This document shows positions 7,962 through 17,163 of a DNA stretch of 64,000 nucleotides, in pieces. Source of the DNA: Ancylobacter pratisalsi (GTDB lineage: Bacteria > Pseudomonadota > Alphaproteobacteria > Rhizobiales > Xanthobacteraceae). A program made the translations under genes and the position numbers. Location of the stretch: NCBI RefSeq assembly GCF_010669125.1, contig NZ_CP048630.1, forward strand, positions 1,364,001 through 1,428,000, written 5' to 3'. Position 1 is the first letter of the stretch. Each line of letters starts with the position of its first letter. Below the pieces are notes generated by a model that saw only the letters and a list, made by a program, of their open reading frames with translations, searched no databases and was not told where the DNA came from.

Positions 7962-9254
7962 TCACTCGTCGACAAATACGGCGCGGAAGTCATTGACGTT
8001 GGTGCAGGTCGGCCCCGGCGTCAGCAGGTCTTCCAAGGCCTCGAAAAAGCTCGTGGAATCGTTATTGGCGAGAAACGCGGCAGGATCGAGACCGGCCGCC
8101 TTTGCGCGGGCCAAAGTGTCCGGCATCACATAGGCGCCGGCCGGGTCGGAGGCGTCGCCGCCGCCGCCATCGGTGCCGTCGGTGTCGCCGGCCACGGCGT
8201 AAATCCCGGCCGCCCCCTCCAGCGCCACAGCGAGCGCGAGCGCGAATTCCTGGTTCGGGCCACCGCGTCCCTGACCGCGCATGGTCACGGTCAGCTCGCC
8301 GCCCGACAGCAGCACCGCCTTCTTGCCGGCCGCCTTCATCTCCCGCGCCTTTGCCGCCTGATTAGCCGCGACCTCGCGGGCCTCGCCCTCGAGATTGTCG
8401 CCGAGCAGGATCGGCTCCAGCCCCTCCTCGCGCACGATCTTCTCGGCGGCGACGAAGGAATCGGCCGGGCGCGCGACCAGAACGTACTCGGTGTTGGCGA
8501 AGGCCGCGTCGCCGGGCTTGGGCGATTCGTTGGCCGCGTCGCGCAGCGCCACCGCGATCGAGGCCGGGGGATCGATGCGATAGCGCGCCAGCACGTCGCG
8601 GGCCTCGGCCAGCGTGGTCGGGTCCGGAACCGTCGGGCCGGAGCCGATCACCGCCGGGTCATCGCCGGGCACGTCGGAAATGGAAAGCGTCACCACGCGG
8701 GCCGGCTGCGACAGCGCCGCGAGGCGCCCGCCCTTGATCCGGGAGAGGTGCTTTCGCACCGTGTTGATCTCGGTGATGTTGGCACCCGAGCGCAGCAGCG
8801 CGCGGGTCAGGGCGCGCTTGTCGTCCAGTTCCACGCCGAGGGCCGGGGCGATCCAGTTCGCCGAGGCACCGCCCGAGAGCAGCACCAGCACCAGATCGTC
8901 GGCCGTTGCGGAGGTCGCGAGATCAATCGCGGTCTGCGCGCCGGCAAGACCCGCCGCGTCCGGCATCGGGTGGCCGGCCTCGACCATTTCAAGCTGCCGG
9001 GTGGGGCGGCCATAGCCATGGCGCGCGACTCCGATGCCGACAAGGCGCGCCGGGTCGAATCCGAGCTGGTCGAGATAATGCGATTCCGCGACTTCCAGCA
9101 TCGAACCGGCAGCCTTGCCGGCGGCCAGAAGGATCAGCCTTCCGTTGGCCGGAGGCGGCGGCAGCGCCGGCGGCAGGCAGGTCGAAGGATGGGCAGCCGC
9201 CACAGCGGCGGAAAACAGCCGATCCAGAAAAGCACGCGCGGAAACGTCAGTCAT
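7962..9254 (-). CDS. Glycerate 2-kinase (DUF4147/MOFRL type)
   Basis: 430 residues from MTDVSARAFLDRLF. It has the two-domain layout of the prokaryotic glycerate 2-kinase family: an N-terminal DUF4147 domain with LILLAAGKAAGSM and VLLSGGASANWIAPA, and a C-terminal MOFRL domain with VLLSGGELTVTMRGQGRGGPNQEFALALA. These enzymes phosphorylate D-glycerate to 2-phosphoglycerate, linking hydroxypyruvate and tartronate metabolism to glycolysis. No gcl, hyi or glxR gene is nearby, so the pathway context is not visible. The frame is open upstream to 9395, but the ATG at 9254 fits the family N-terminus. Confidence 0.9.
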   Translation of the reverse strand: MTDVSARAFLDRLFSAAVAAAHPSTCLPPALPPPPANGRLILLAAGKAAGSMLEVAESHYLDQLGFDPARLVGIGVARHGYGRPTRQLEMVEAGHPMPDAAGLAGAQTAIDLATSATADDLVLVLLSGGASANWIAPALGVELDDKRALTRALLRSGANITEINTVRKHLSRIKGGRLAALSQPARVVTLSISDVPGDDPAVIGSGPTVPDPTTLAEARDVLARYRIDPPASIAVALRDAANESPKPGDAAFANTEYVLVARPADSFVAAEKIVREEGLEPILLGDNLEGEAREVAANQAAKAREMKAAGKKAVLLSGGELTVTMRGQGRGGPNQEFALALAVALEGAAGIYAVAGDTDGTDGGGGDASDPAGAYVMPDTLARAKAAGLDPAAFLANNDSTSFFEALEDLLTPGPTCTNVNDFRAVFVDE

Positions 9255-9432
9255 CAATCCCACCCCACCCATCAGGGTCTCTGCCCAAACGGTTTGTCCG
9301 CTGGTTATGCCCTTTTTGCGTGGAGACCGGCACCGAATCCAGCCTCCACGACGAGAAACGGGCGTATTCCTATGGCACCGGGATCGCCGCGTCACTATCC
9401 TGCATCATGTTATCGTTCGCGACTGGGACAAT

Positions 9433-10287
9433 ATGAGCCGCCTCCAGAGTGCAGATCGTTCCGACGTGGCTCAGATCCCTGAATCCGCAATCTCTTTCCC
9501 TGCCTTCGAGGTTATCCCCGGCACACTCGATGCAGGGCTGCTGATCATCTGCGATCACGCCTCGAATGCCGTGCCGCCCGCCTACGATGCGCTGGGCCTG
9601 CCGCCCGCCGAGCTTGAACGCCATATCGCCTACGACATCGGCGTCGCCGGCGTCACCCGGCGCCTGGCCGCCACGCTGGGCTGCCCGGCGGTGCTGTCCT
9701 GCTTCTCCCGGCTGCTGATCGATCCCAACCGGGGCGAGGATGACCCGACGCTGGTTATGCGGCTGTCCGACGGCGCCGTGGTGCCCGGTAATCGCCATGC
9801 CGACGCGGCCGAGGTGGAGCGCCGTCTGGCGCGGTTCCATCGCCCCTACCACACCGCCATCGAGGCCGAGATCGACCGCGCCCTCGCGGCCGGCGTCACC
9901 CCCGCCATCCTGTCGGTTCACAGCTTCACGCCGGTGTGGCGCGGCCTCGCCCGTCCCTGGCACGCCGCGCTGCTGTGGGATGCCGACCCCCGGCTCACCC
10001 ACCCGCTTCTGGAGGCGCTGCGTGCGCCCGGCGACCTCATCGTCGGCGACAATGAGCCCTATGACGGCGCGCTGCGTAATGACTGCCTGTATCGCCACGG
10101 CACCGCGCGCGGGCTTGCCCACACGCTGATCGAGATCCGCCAGGATCTCATCGGCGACGAGGCTGGCCAGCATCTCTGGGCCGACCGCCTCGCGGGCGTG
10201 CTGCCGGCCATCCTCGCCGATCCGCTGCTGCACGAGCGGCGCTCCTTCGGCTCGCGTACCGGCCCGGTACCCCCTATCTATCCCTGA
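9433..10287 (+). CDS. N-formylglutamate amidohydrolase family protein
   Basis: 284 residues. The fold is recognisable from LLIICDHASNAVP (about 36-48), HIAYDIGVAGVTRRLA, CFSRLLIDPNRGEDDP, ILSVHSFTPVWRG and VGDNEPYDG, the conserved metal-site and substrate regions of the FGase family. Family members deformylate N-formylglutamate at the end of histidine degradation, but many homologues occur, as here, away from hut genes, so the natural substrate is uncertain. The ATG at 9433 is chosen because it gives the family's normal length. Confidence 0.88.
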   Translation: MSRLQSADRSDVAQIPESAISFPAFEVIPGTLDAGLLIICDHASNAVPPAYDALGLPPAELERHIAYDIGVAGVTRRLAATLGCPAVLSCFSRLLIDPNRGEDDPTLVMRLSDGAVVPGNRHADAAEVERRLARFHRPYHTAIEAEIDRALAAGVTPAILSVHSFTPVWRGLARPWHAALLWDADPRLTHPLLEALRAPGDLIVGDNEPYDGALRNDCLYRHGTARGLAHTLIEIRQDLIGDEAGQHLWADRLAGVLPAILADPLLHERRSFGSRTGPVPPIYP

Positions 10288-10337
10288 GCGGCGCGTCCCC
10301 GACTCCCGTCCGGCGCGCCCGATCCGTGGAGACCGAC

Positions 10338-10640
10338 ATGACCGAGATCGACGAGAAGACCCGCACCGAGCTGGAAGCCGCCGCTTTCCGCCGCCTGGTT
10401 TCGCATCTGCGCGCGCGCACCGACGTGCAGAACATCGACCTGATGAACCTGGCCGGCTTCTGCCGGAACTGCCTGTCGAACTGGTATCTTGACGCCGCCA
10501 AGGAGCGCGACCTTCCCCTTACCCGGGAAGAGAGCCGCGAAATCGTCTACGGCATGCCCTATGAGGCCTGGAAGGCGGCGCATCAGAGCGAGGCCAGCCC
10601 GGAGCAGAAGGCCGCCTTCCCCGGCCCCGGCGGCCATTGA
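10338..10640 (+). CDS. DUF1244 family protein
   Basis: 100 residues. It contains the conserved DUF1244 core: LVSHLRARTDVQNIDLMNLAGFCRNCLSNWY and MPYEAWKAAHQ, including the paired cysteines of CRNC. The family is small, cytoplasmic and of unknown function. A GTG codon occurs in frame at 10326, but the GGAGA immediately before the ATG at 10338 is a good ribosome binding site. It follows the amidohydrolase by 50 bases on the same strand and may share its transcript. Confidence 0.87.
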   Translation: MTEIDEKTRTELEAAAFRRLVSHLRARTDVQNIDLMNLAGFCRNCLSNWYLDAAKERDLPLTREESREIVYGMPYEAWKAAHQSEASPEQKAAFPGPGGH

Positions 10641-10831
10641 CCGGCTTTTTCGCCTTGCCGGCGCCATGTGGGCACAGGCAAGGCGGAAGCCGCACGCGGC
10701 GCAGATAGCGGTGGATTGCGGGTGCAGCGCGCGCCGTGAGCGCGCCATGCCTTGACGCCGCGCCCGCCTTGGGCTCCTCATCGCCGCCAATTTTCGACCC
10801 TGCGCAACCTCGCGCAGAACCGGGAGACATC

Positions 10832-11110
10832 ATGTCCGACATACCCTACGACCAGCCGGTCTCCGACACCCCCGCGAGCTTTGCCAAGGACCAGCTCAAG
10901 GCCTTCATCGAGCGCATCGAGCGCCTCGAAGAAGAGAAGAAGGCGATTGCCGACGACATCAAGGACGTCTTCGCCGAGGCCAAGGGCAACGGCTTCGATG
11001 CCAAGGCTCTCCGTGAGATCCTGAAGATCCGCAAGCAGGACGCCGACCAGCGCGCCGAGCATGAGGCGATCGTCGACCTCTACATGCAGGCGCTGGGCAT
11101 GCTGAGCTGA
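10832..11110 (+). CDS. gapR: Nucleoid-associated protein GapR (DUF2312)
   Basis: 92 residues. [27 protein letters not shown] is the diagnostic DUF2312/GapR helix, followed by [26 protein letters not shown], rich in basic residues. In Caulobacter GapR binds overtwisted, AT-rich DNA ahead of forks and polymerases and helps topoisomerases. Length and sequence fit a functional copy. A GGGAG ribosome binding site precedes the ATG at 10832. It is 191 bases from DUF1244 and convergent with the DUF882 gene. Confidence 0.92.
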   Translation: MSDIPYDQPVSDTPASFAKDQLKAFIERIERLEEEKKAIADDIKDVFAEAKGNGFDAKALREILKIRKQDADQRAEHEAIVDLYMQALGMLS

Positions 11111-11122
11111 GCGAGGAAGGCT

Positions 11123-11143
11123 CCCGGCGACCACGTCGCCGGG
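11123..11143. terminator. Terminator-like hairpin between convergent gapR and DUF882 genes
   Basis: Perfect 9-base arms CCCGGCGAC (11123-11131) and GTCGCCGGG (11135-11143) surround a CAC loop. It sits between the two stop codons, so it can serve both genes. A proper T tract is missing in both directions (AAAA follows on the plus strand), so this may not act as a classical intrinsic terminator. Confidence 0.45.
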
Positions 11144-11162
11144 AAAACCGCGTCCGTGAACC

Positions 11163-12773
11163 TCAGAGCGGGTTCCGGATCGGTGCCGGCCCAGACATCA
11201 TCGCCACCACGGGAATGGCCACCACGGCCGCGCCCTGGAAGTGCGAGGTCGACAGACCGTTCGAGCCATCGGCGCTGAAACCGCCCGCCACCACCTGACG
11301 CGGCGGGGCGACGAAGGCCGCGAAGCGGCGAAGCTCGGGCGTGCGCATCCTCACATTGTGAGCCACCGTGGGCCCGTTGAACAGGCGGCGGATCTCGGCC
11401 TGCATCTCGGCCGAATGGGCCGAGGGCGAACGCTCGGCATCGACGGCGACGCGGGCCGCAGCTGAGGGTGGCGCAGGCGCGCGTCCGGGCTGGGTACGCG
11501 CCGGCGCGAAGACGCCCGACGCTGCCGAAGCATAAGCCAGCACCGGCCCGCTCCCGCCGTCCGTGCCCCGCATGATGACCTCCGGCAGACCACCCGCCTG
11601 CGTCGGCCGTGCACGCGGCAGCGGCACCGGCGCGCCGGCCATGGCGAGGGTAACCGGGCGAGCGGCGCCGGCGGATTCAGCCGGCAGCGGCACCGCCGCG
11701 GCGAGCGCCGCCAGGGCAGGATCGACAGACGCGGCCGCCGCGCGACCGGAACCGGAACTCGCCACAACGGCGTTCGGCAGGTCAGGCTTGGCCGGCGGCG
11801 CGGCCAGCGCCAGCCGTGGCAGCGGGTTGGGCTCGGGCCTTGGAACGGATACCGGCTCGGCGGCGGCCAGCTCGACCGGAGCGGCCGCGGAAGCCACGGG
11901 GGCAGGCGTGGGCGCAGGCAGTGGCACGGCAGCGGCGGAGGCGACCCTCGTGGGGGCCGGGGCGGCCGGGGTCGCGCTCTCCTCGTCGTCGTCCTCGTCC
12001 TTGCCGAACAGCGAGGCGAAGATGTTCTTCGGCTTGGGGTTGTTGGTCGCGGCCAGCCCGGCGAAGGCCGCTCCCGCGCCGCCCGGCTCCGAGCCGCGCG
12101 CTTCGACGCTGGCCAGTGCGACGGAGTAGCCGGACATCGGCTTGCCGTCAGCGGGAATATGCACGGTCTTGCCATCGGGGAAGACGCGCGCCAGCTCGGT
12201 GCGGGTCATTCGCGGCCAGTGCCGTATGCCCCCGGTGTCGAGGTGCACGAAGGGCGAGCCGGAGGTCGGGTAGAAGCCGACGCCGCCGCGCTGCAGCCGC
12301 AGGCCGGCCTCGCGGATCTTCGCCAGGGACACGCCGGGAATGAAGAAGTCCATCGCCTTGCCCTGCATGTGCAGGCTGGTCTTGGCGACGCCGCGCGAGC
12401 GCTGGCGCAGCATGGCGTTGGTGGAAGGCGAACGGTAGCCGCCGATGACCTGGATCGGCTGCGTCGCGCCGACGTCGCGATAGACCTCCCACACGATGTC
12501 GAACAGCCGGGGGTCCATGTTGGTCGGCTCTTTGCGCCGCCAGTCCTGCATCAGCACGTTGAGCTGCTTCAGGGCGGCGGGGTCGTAGCGGCCGTTCTTC
12601 TTGAAGGTCACCGTCTCGCTCACGCCGGAATGGACGTGATGAAAGCTCAGCGTGCGGGTGTCGCCATTGGCGACCGCGTCCTGCAGGAAATCGGCACTGC
12701 ACAACGTGACAAGCGCCGCCAGCGCGGCGGCTTTCACGACAGGACGAAAACGAAGAGCAGGGTGGATGTGCAC
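11163..12773 (-). CDS. DUF882 (M15-like murein peptidase family) protein with long low-complexity tail
   Basis: 536 residues from a GTG start at 12773; an in-frame stop lies just upstream. Residues 1-36 form a signal peptide. Residues about 38-200 are the DUF882 domain related to peptidase M15 (YcbK/MepK-like): WEVYRDVG, IQVIGGYRSPSTNAML, SLHMQGKAMDFFIPG and PFVHLDTGGIRHW, with the zinc-type His/Asp residues of GYRS, HMQGKAMD and FVHLD. Such enzymes are expected to cut peptidoglycan cross-links. The remaining 300 residues are Ala/Pro/Val-rich and probably disordered, ending in a less repetitive segment. Family members are usually about 200 residues, so the tail is unusual. It follows the L,D-transpeptidase gene on the same strand after 320 bases. 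Confidence 0.85.
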   Translation of the reverse strand: MHIHPALRFRPVVKAAALAALVTLCSADFLQDAVANGDTRTLSFHHVHSGVSETVTFKKNGRYDPAALKQLNVLMQDWRRKEPTNMDPRLFDIVWEVYRDVGATQPIQVIGGYRSPSTNAMLRQRSRGVAKTSLHMQGKAMDFFIPGVSLAKIREAGLRLQRGGVGFYPTSGSPFVHLDTGGIRHWPRMTRTELARVFPDGKTVHIPADGKPMSGYSVALASVEARGSEPGGAGAAFAGLAATNNPKPKNIFASLFGKDEDDDEESATPAAPAPTRVASAAAVPLPAPTPAPVASAAAPVELAAAEPVSVPRPEPNPLPRLALAAPPAKPDLPNAVVASSGSGRAAAASVDPALAALAAAVPLPAESAGAARPVTLAMAGAPVPLPRARPTQAGGLPEVIMRGTDGGSGPVLAYASAASGVFAPARTQPGRAPAPPSAAARVAVDAERSPSAHSAEMQAEIRRLFNGPTVAHNVRMRTPELRRFAAFVAPPRQVVAGGFSADGSNGLSTSHFQGAAVVAIPVVAMMSGPAPIRNPL

Positions 12774-13093
12774 AACCTAAACCCGAGCAGGAGTGTTTCC
12801 TTGAGACGACTCGGTCGGCATGACCGGGCCGTACATGGTGAACATAGTCTTGTCGGGTCTGGTTAAGAGGCCGTTTACGGCCCAACCCCCACGCCTATTG
12901 ACCCCTTCGCTAGAAAGTGACTGTGGCGAAAGAGTGCCATCACGTCAAATTCACACCCATCTACCACAGAACTACATATTTTTCTATTTCACGTGGCTGT
13001 TTTGCAACAGGCGGCAGGGGCAATGAAACACCCCGCCGCCCGCGCAAAAGCGTGCGCTGCGGCACATTTTGGTGCCGGCACTGATTCGCGCCG
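12774..13093. other. Intergenic region upstream of the DUF882 gene
   Basis: 320 bases between two minus-strand genes, richer in A and T around 12950-13010. It must hold the end of the L,D-transpeptidase transcript and the promoter of the DUF882 gene. Visible structures are a small hairpin (GGCCG/CGGCC, 12869-12882) and a stem CGGCAC/GTGCCG (13060-13077). No gene or confident promoter was found. Confidence 0.45.
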
Positions 13094-15220
13094 TCAGCGT
13101 GCGGAAATCACACCGCCGCGGTTGGCGAGGCGGCGCGTGTCGTCGAGCCCGAGAATGGTCTTGGTCGCGGCATTGATGCCGTAGATGTCCTCAAGCGTCA
13201 CCAGCCGCCCGTCACCGTGCACGAATGTGGTGAAGTAGGCGAGGTGCACCGGCAGATGCTGCTTCAGGTTGAGATATTTCTCGTTCCCGCCGATCAGCTG
13301 CGAAATGCGCTTCTGGCTCCAGCCCTCGCTCGGCAGACCAAGGCTGAACAGCACCTCGGCGAACTTCAGCGGCTCATAGACCCGCACGCAACCATGGCTG
13401 AAGGCACGCCGGTCGCGGGCGAAGAGCGATCGGCTCGGCGTGTCGTGCAGATAGACCGAGTGCTTGTTCGGGAACATGAACTTCATCCGGCCAAGCGCGT
13501 TGCGCTCGCCCGGCGGCTGGCGGAACGAATAGCCCTGCGTGCCCCGGCTCCAGTCCACCGTGCCGGGATCGACCACGCGCCCATTGCGGACCACATCGAT
13601 CCCCTGGCTCTCCAGCGCATAGGGATTGGCCCGCAGCTTGGGCAGCATCTCGTTGCGGATGATGCCCGGCGGCACGTGCCAGGAGGGGTTGAACACCGCA
13701 TATTCCATATCCTGCGACAGGATCGGGGTCTGGTTCTGCGGCTTGCCGACCACGACGCGGGTCTCGTGCACCGTCTGCTCGTTGACGATGACGCGCACCA
13801 TGTATTCGGGAATGTTCACCATCACATAGGCGGGCGCCACGTCGTGCGGCACCCAGCGCCAGCGCTCCATGTTGGCGATCACATCGGCGCGGTCGTCGCC
13901 CGAGGCGCCCGCATTGAGCGCCCCCAGCGTGCCGCGCCCCACCAGGCCGTCCTGGGCCTGGCCGGACATGCGCTGAAAGTCACGCACCGCCTCGACCAGC
14001 AAGGCGTCGTAGATGAAATCGTCCGGCGCACCGCCAATGCCGAGGCGCGCGCGCAGCAGCGGCACACGCGGGTCGCTGTCGCCCGGGCGCAGCAGAGGAC
14101 CCGAGGGAATCGCCACCTGCACCGGACCGTTGCCCTCCAGCATCAGCCGGGCGAGCTGGATCTTCAACAGACGGTATTCGTCATATTGCGGGGCGAAGGC
14201 GGCAAACGTCGCCCGGGGATTGGCCGAACCCGCCACCTGCGCGAGGATCGCGGCAGGCTCGGGAACGGTTGGCGTGGGATCGACACCTTCCGAGATGCGC
14301 TTGGGGTCGAAGCGTCCGCTCTGGACATGGCGGGCATAAAGCAGCGTCGTCGCGGCAAGGCGCAGTTCGGTGTCGGCGATCGCCATGTCGGTCGCCTGGG
14401 GCGGCAGGGGCGGCACCGCGTAGTCGATCGGGTTGAGCCCCTCCGTCTCGGCGGCGGCGAAGGTCTCGGCGGCGACGTAGCCGAGCGGTGAGAGACCCGC
14501 ACCCGCCGTGAAGGCCGGGCGGTAGTCGCGCGCGACGTAGAAGTCGACCAGCGCCTGCCACTCATTGGCGCGGGCAACGTAGCGCCCCGCCTTGTTGGCG
14601 AGGAGATCGGCGAGATAGGTCGGCACCATCTGGCCGGGCGCCGGCTTCTGCTCGACGACGGCCGGCGTCTGCACGGCCGGGGCGCGGGCACCGGTGGCGG
14701 CGGTGCCGGATGAGGGTACGGATGGCGTGACGGTGGCGGGCATCGCCGCGCCGGGGGTCAGCGCGCCGGTTCCGGGCACGCCGTTGCCCACCGAAGGCGT
14801 CGCGCTGGCCGGCCCATCGACGGGCGGGGCGGCGGGCGCGTTCGATACGGCTTCGGCCGGCGAGAACGGCGCGGGAAGAACGGGCGGCGTGAGCGCAGCG
14901 CTGCGCGAGGCATTGGCACGCGGCACGGTGGGGAGCGGACGGCTTCGGCTCATCTCGAAGGGGGCTGGCTCGTCGCCGAGCGAAGCCAGCAGCGACGCTC
15001 CCTGCCCGGCATCACGAACGCCGGCAGCCACGGGATCGAACGCGGCGACCGCGTCGCCCGTGCCGTTCCCGGCCGGATCGATGGCGATCGGCGCGCCGGA
15101 AAATTCCTGTGCCTGCGCGGCGAAGGAGCTGACCAGCACAGGGAGGGCGAACGCAACCGCGACCGACATCACCAGTACGCAGGCCGTTCCCGCCAGATGA
15201 CGCCCCTTGCGCCGTGTCAT
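13094..15220 (-). CDS. L,D-transpeptidase (YkuD family, YcbB-like)
   Basis: 708 residues from the ATG at 15220, with a signal peptide (about 10-37), an Ala/Pro-rich low-complexity stretch to about residue 185, a helical N-terminal transpeptidase-associated region, a peptidoglycan-binding segment (PGDSDPRVPLLRARLG, QDGLVGRGTLGALNAG) and a C-terminal YkuD domain. The catalytic motif SHGCVR places the nucleophile at Cys611, with the upstream His in VYLHDTPSR. This layout is that of the large YcbB/LdtD-type enzymes that make 3-3 cross-links; polar growth in Rhizobiales relies on such enzymes. An ATG at 15247, also with a good ribosome binding site, would add nine residues and is a real alternative start. 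Confidence 0.92.
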   Translation of the reverse strand: MTRRKGRHLAGTACVLVMSVAVAFALPVLVSSFAAQAQEFSGAPIAIDPAGNGTGDAVAAFDPVAAGVRDAGQGASLLASLGDEPAPFEMSRSRPLPTVPRANASRSAALTPPVLPAPFSPAEAVSNAPAAPPVDGPASATPSVGNGVPGTGALTPGAAMPATVTPSVPSSGTAATGARAPAVQTPAVVEQKPAPGQMVPTYLADLLANKAGRYVARANEWQALVDFYVARDYRPAFTAGAGLSPLGYVAAETFAAAETEGLNPIDYAVPPLPPQATDMAIADTELRLAATTLLYARHVQSGRFDPKRISEGVDPTPTVPEPAAILAQVAGSANPRATFAAFAPQYDEYRLLKIQLARLMLEGNGPVQVAIPSGPLLRPGDSDPRVPLLRARLGIGGAPDDFIYDALLVEAVRDFQRMSGQAQDGLVGRGTLGALNAGASGDDRADVIANMERWRWVPHDVAPAYVMVNIPEYMVRVIVNEQTVHETRVVVGKPQNQTPILSQDMEYAVFNPSWHVPPGIIRNEMLPKLRANPYALESQGIDVVRNGRVVDPGTVDWSRGTQGYSFRQPPGERNALGRMKFMFPNKHSVYLHDTPSRSLFARDRRAFSHGCVRVYEPLKFAEVLFSLGLPSEGWSQKRISQLIGGNEKYLNLKQHLPVHLAYFTTFVHGDGRLVTLEDIYGINAATKTILGLDDTRRLANRGGVISAR

Positions 15221-15568
15221 TGCCTTACTCCCGATACGCCCGACCATTGACCTCTCCGCGCCCTCTCGCCATTCCGTGAATGCGCAGGCCGTTGGGCCAG
15301 CCACTCTCTGCCCCAGCTCCACACCTGTTCAACTCACGAAAGTGATAATGTTCCCGCTTGTGCCGCTACCGTCGCTCCCGAGCCACAGTCGAAATGGTCT
15401 CCGGAAAGCGGGCAAGTCACTGTGCCGGCTGCAGGTAAAGGTCGTATTAAGCATGATCGCGGCTTCCCTCGCCGACACGCAAAAAACGTCGTGCGGCAAG
15501 ATCCGCCTTGCCGCGAGGGGTGCGATTCCTATAATCCGCGCCTTCTTTTCGGGGGAACGGACCAGACC
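15221..15568. other. Divergent promoter region between L,D-transpeptidase and purE
   Basis: 348 bases separating two divergent genes. The purE side contains a clear promoter and an overlapping inverted repeat (15493-15535). On the transpeptidase side no convincing promoter elements were recognised. No small gene was supported. Confidence 0.5.
15493..15535 (+). promoter_or_regulatory. Sigma-70-like promoter of purEK with inverted repeat over the -35 box
   Basis: TTGCCG (15508-15513) and a perfect TATAAT (15530-15535) are 16 bases apart, placing the transcription start near 15542, about 27 bases before purE. The arms GCGGCAAG (15493-15500) and CTTGCCGC (15507-15514) form a perfect 8-base inverted repeat around ATCCGC and cover the -35 box, which is a typical repressor-site arrangement. 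Confidence 0.65.
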
Positions 15569-16078
15569 ATGACCGAGCCGACGGCCGCCACGGCCACAGA
15601 TCCACGGCCGATCGCCATCATCATGGGCAGCCAGTCGGACTGGGAGACCATGCGTCACGCCGCCGAAACGCTGGAAGCGCTCGGGGTTGGCCATGACTGT
15701 CTCATCGTCTCGGCCCACCGCACCCCGGACCGCATGTACGCCTTCGCCAAGGGCGCGCGCGATGCCGGCTACAAGGCCATCATCGCCGGCGCCGGCGGCG
15801 CCGCGCACCTGCCGGGCATGGTCGCGGCGCTGACGCCGCTGCCGGTCTTCGGCGTGCCGGTGGAATCCAAGGCGATGTCCGGCGTGGACAGCCTCTATTC
15901 CATCGTGCAGATGCCCGCCGGCATCCCGGTCGGCACGCTTGCCATCGGCCGGGCCGGCGCCACCAACGCCGCGCTCATCGCCGCCGCTGTGCTGGCGCTG
16001 AACGACGACGCCCTCGCCGCCCGGCTCGACGACTGGCGCGCCGCGCGCACCGCCGCCGTCGCCGATCGGCCCGTGTGA
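15569..16078 (+). CDS. purE: 5-(carboxyamino)imidazole ribonucleotide mutase
   Basis: 169 residues. [14 protein letters not shown] (about 15-28) is the class I PurE active-site motif, with [11 protein letters not shown] and [11 protein letters not shown] following. It converts N5-CAIR to CAIR in purine biosynthesis. A stop overlaps the first possible codons of purK's frame, and purK's ATG is only 8 bases on, so the two steps are coexpressed. Confidence 0.97.
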   Translation: MTEPTAATATDPRPIAIIMGSQSDWETMRHAAETLEALGVGHDCLIVSAHRTPDRMYAFAKGARDAGYKAIIAGAGGAAHLPGMVAALTPLPVFGVPVESKAMSGVDSLYSIVQMPAGIPVGTLAIGRAGATNAALIAAAVLALNDDALAARLDDWRAARTAAVADRPV

Positions 16079-16086
16079 GGACTCCC

Positions 16087-17163
16087 ATGCTCAAGCCCGG
16101 CGACACCATCGGCATTCTCGGCGGCGGACAGCTCGCGCGCATGATCGCGCTCGCCGCCGCCCCGCTCGGCCTTCGCGCGCACATCTATGCGCCCGAGGGC
16201 GACAACCCCGCCTTCCAGGTCGCCGACGCCGTCACCAGCGCCGCCTATGACGACCTCGGCGCGCTGGAAGCCTTCGCCCGCGCGGTGAACGTGGTGACCT
16301 ACGAATTCGAGAATGTGCCGGTGGCCACCGCCGGTCACCTCGCCTCATTCGTGCCGGTCCATCCCGGCCCCCGCGCGCTCGGCATCACCCAGGACCGTCT
16401 GGACGAGAAGACGTTCATCTCGGGTCTGGGGATCGACGTTGCCCCCTTCGCGGCCATCGACGACGTCGCCGGGCTTGAAGCCGCGCTGGAGCGGATCGGC
16501 CGGCCGGCGGTGCTCAAGACCCGCCGCTTCGGCTATGACGGCAAGGGCCAGGTGATGCTGCGCGCGGGAGACGATGCCGCCGCCGCCTTCGCGGCCATTG
16601 GCCGTCACCCGGCGGTCCTGGAGGGCTTCGTGCCCTTCGAGCGCGAGGTCTCGGTCGTCGCCGCGCGCACCGAGGACGGGCGTTTCGCAGCCTATGAGGT
16701 GACGGAGAACGAGCACCGTCATCATATCCTTCATCGCTCCACCGTGCCCGCCGCGGTGACGCCTTCGGTCGAGACGCTGGCACGCGACATCGCCCGGCGC
16801 ATCGGCGAGGCGCTGGGCTATGTCGGGGTATTCGCGGTGGAGATGTTTCTCGTGGTGGTGGACGGCACGCAGAGTGTGGTCGCCAACGAGATCGCCCCGC
16901 GCGTGCACAATTCCGGCCACTGGACGCTGGACGGCGCCCGCACCAGCCAGTTCGAGCAGCATGTGCGCGCCATCGCCGGCTGGCCGCTCGGCGCCGTCGA
17001 GCGGCTGGGCCGGGTGGAGATGACCAACCTGATCGGCGACGAGGCCGAGAGCTGGCACGCCGTGCTATCGGAGCCCGGCGCGCATCTGCATCTGTATGGC
17101 AAGGCCGAGGCCCGTCCCGGCCGCAAGATGGGCCACGTCACCCGTATCTTCCCCGAAGCGTGA
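16087..17163 (+). CDS. purK: 5-(carboxyamino)imidazole ribonucleotide synthase
   Basis: 358 residues with an ATP-grasp fold: IGILGGGQLARM (about 8-19), the central VLKTRRFGYDGKGQ, and EIAPRVHNSGHWT, which is the PurK signature. It makes N5-CAIR from AIR, ATP and bicarbonate, the substrate for PurE next door. The ATG at 16087 is preceded by GTGAGGA as ribosome binding site; a GTG at 16075 in the same frame would overlap purE and is less likely. Confidence 0.97.
   Translation: MLKPGDTIGILGGGQLARMIALAAAPLGLRAHIYAPEGDNPAFQVADAVTSAAYDDLGALEAFARAVNVVTYEFENVPVATAGHLASFVPVHPGPRALGITQDRLDEKTFISGLGIDVAPFAAIDDVAGLEAALERIGRPAVLKTRRFGYDGKGQVMLRAGDDAAAAFAAIGRHPAVLEGFVPFEREVSVVAARTEDGRFAAYEVTENEHRHHILHRSTVPAAVTPSVETLARDIARRIGEALGYVGVFAVEMFLVVVDGTQSVVANEIAPRVHNSGHWTLDGARTSQFEQHVRAIAGWPLGAVERLGRVEMTNLIGDEAESWHAVLSEPGAHLHLYGKAEARPGRKMGHVTRIFPEA

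Noticed and set aside
12863..12877. TTAA-N7-TTTA upstream of the DUF882 gene, near a CtrA site
   Set aside because: The spacing is right but the second half has a mismatch and the flanks do not fit; one such match in 64 kb is expected by chance.
13060..13077. Stem CGGCAC/GTGCCG after the L,D-transpeptidase gene as a terminator
   Set aside because: Only 6 pairs and no T tract follow it, so it is not reported as a terminator.
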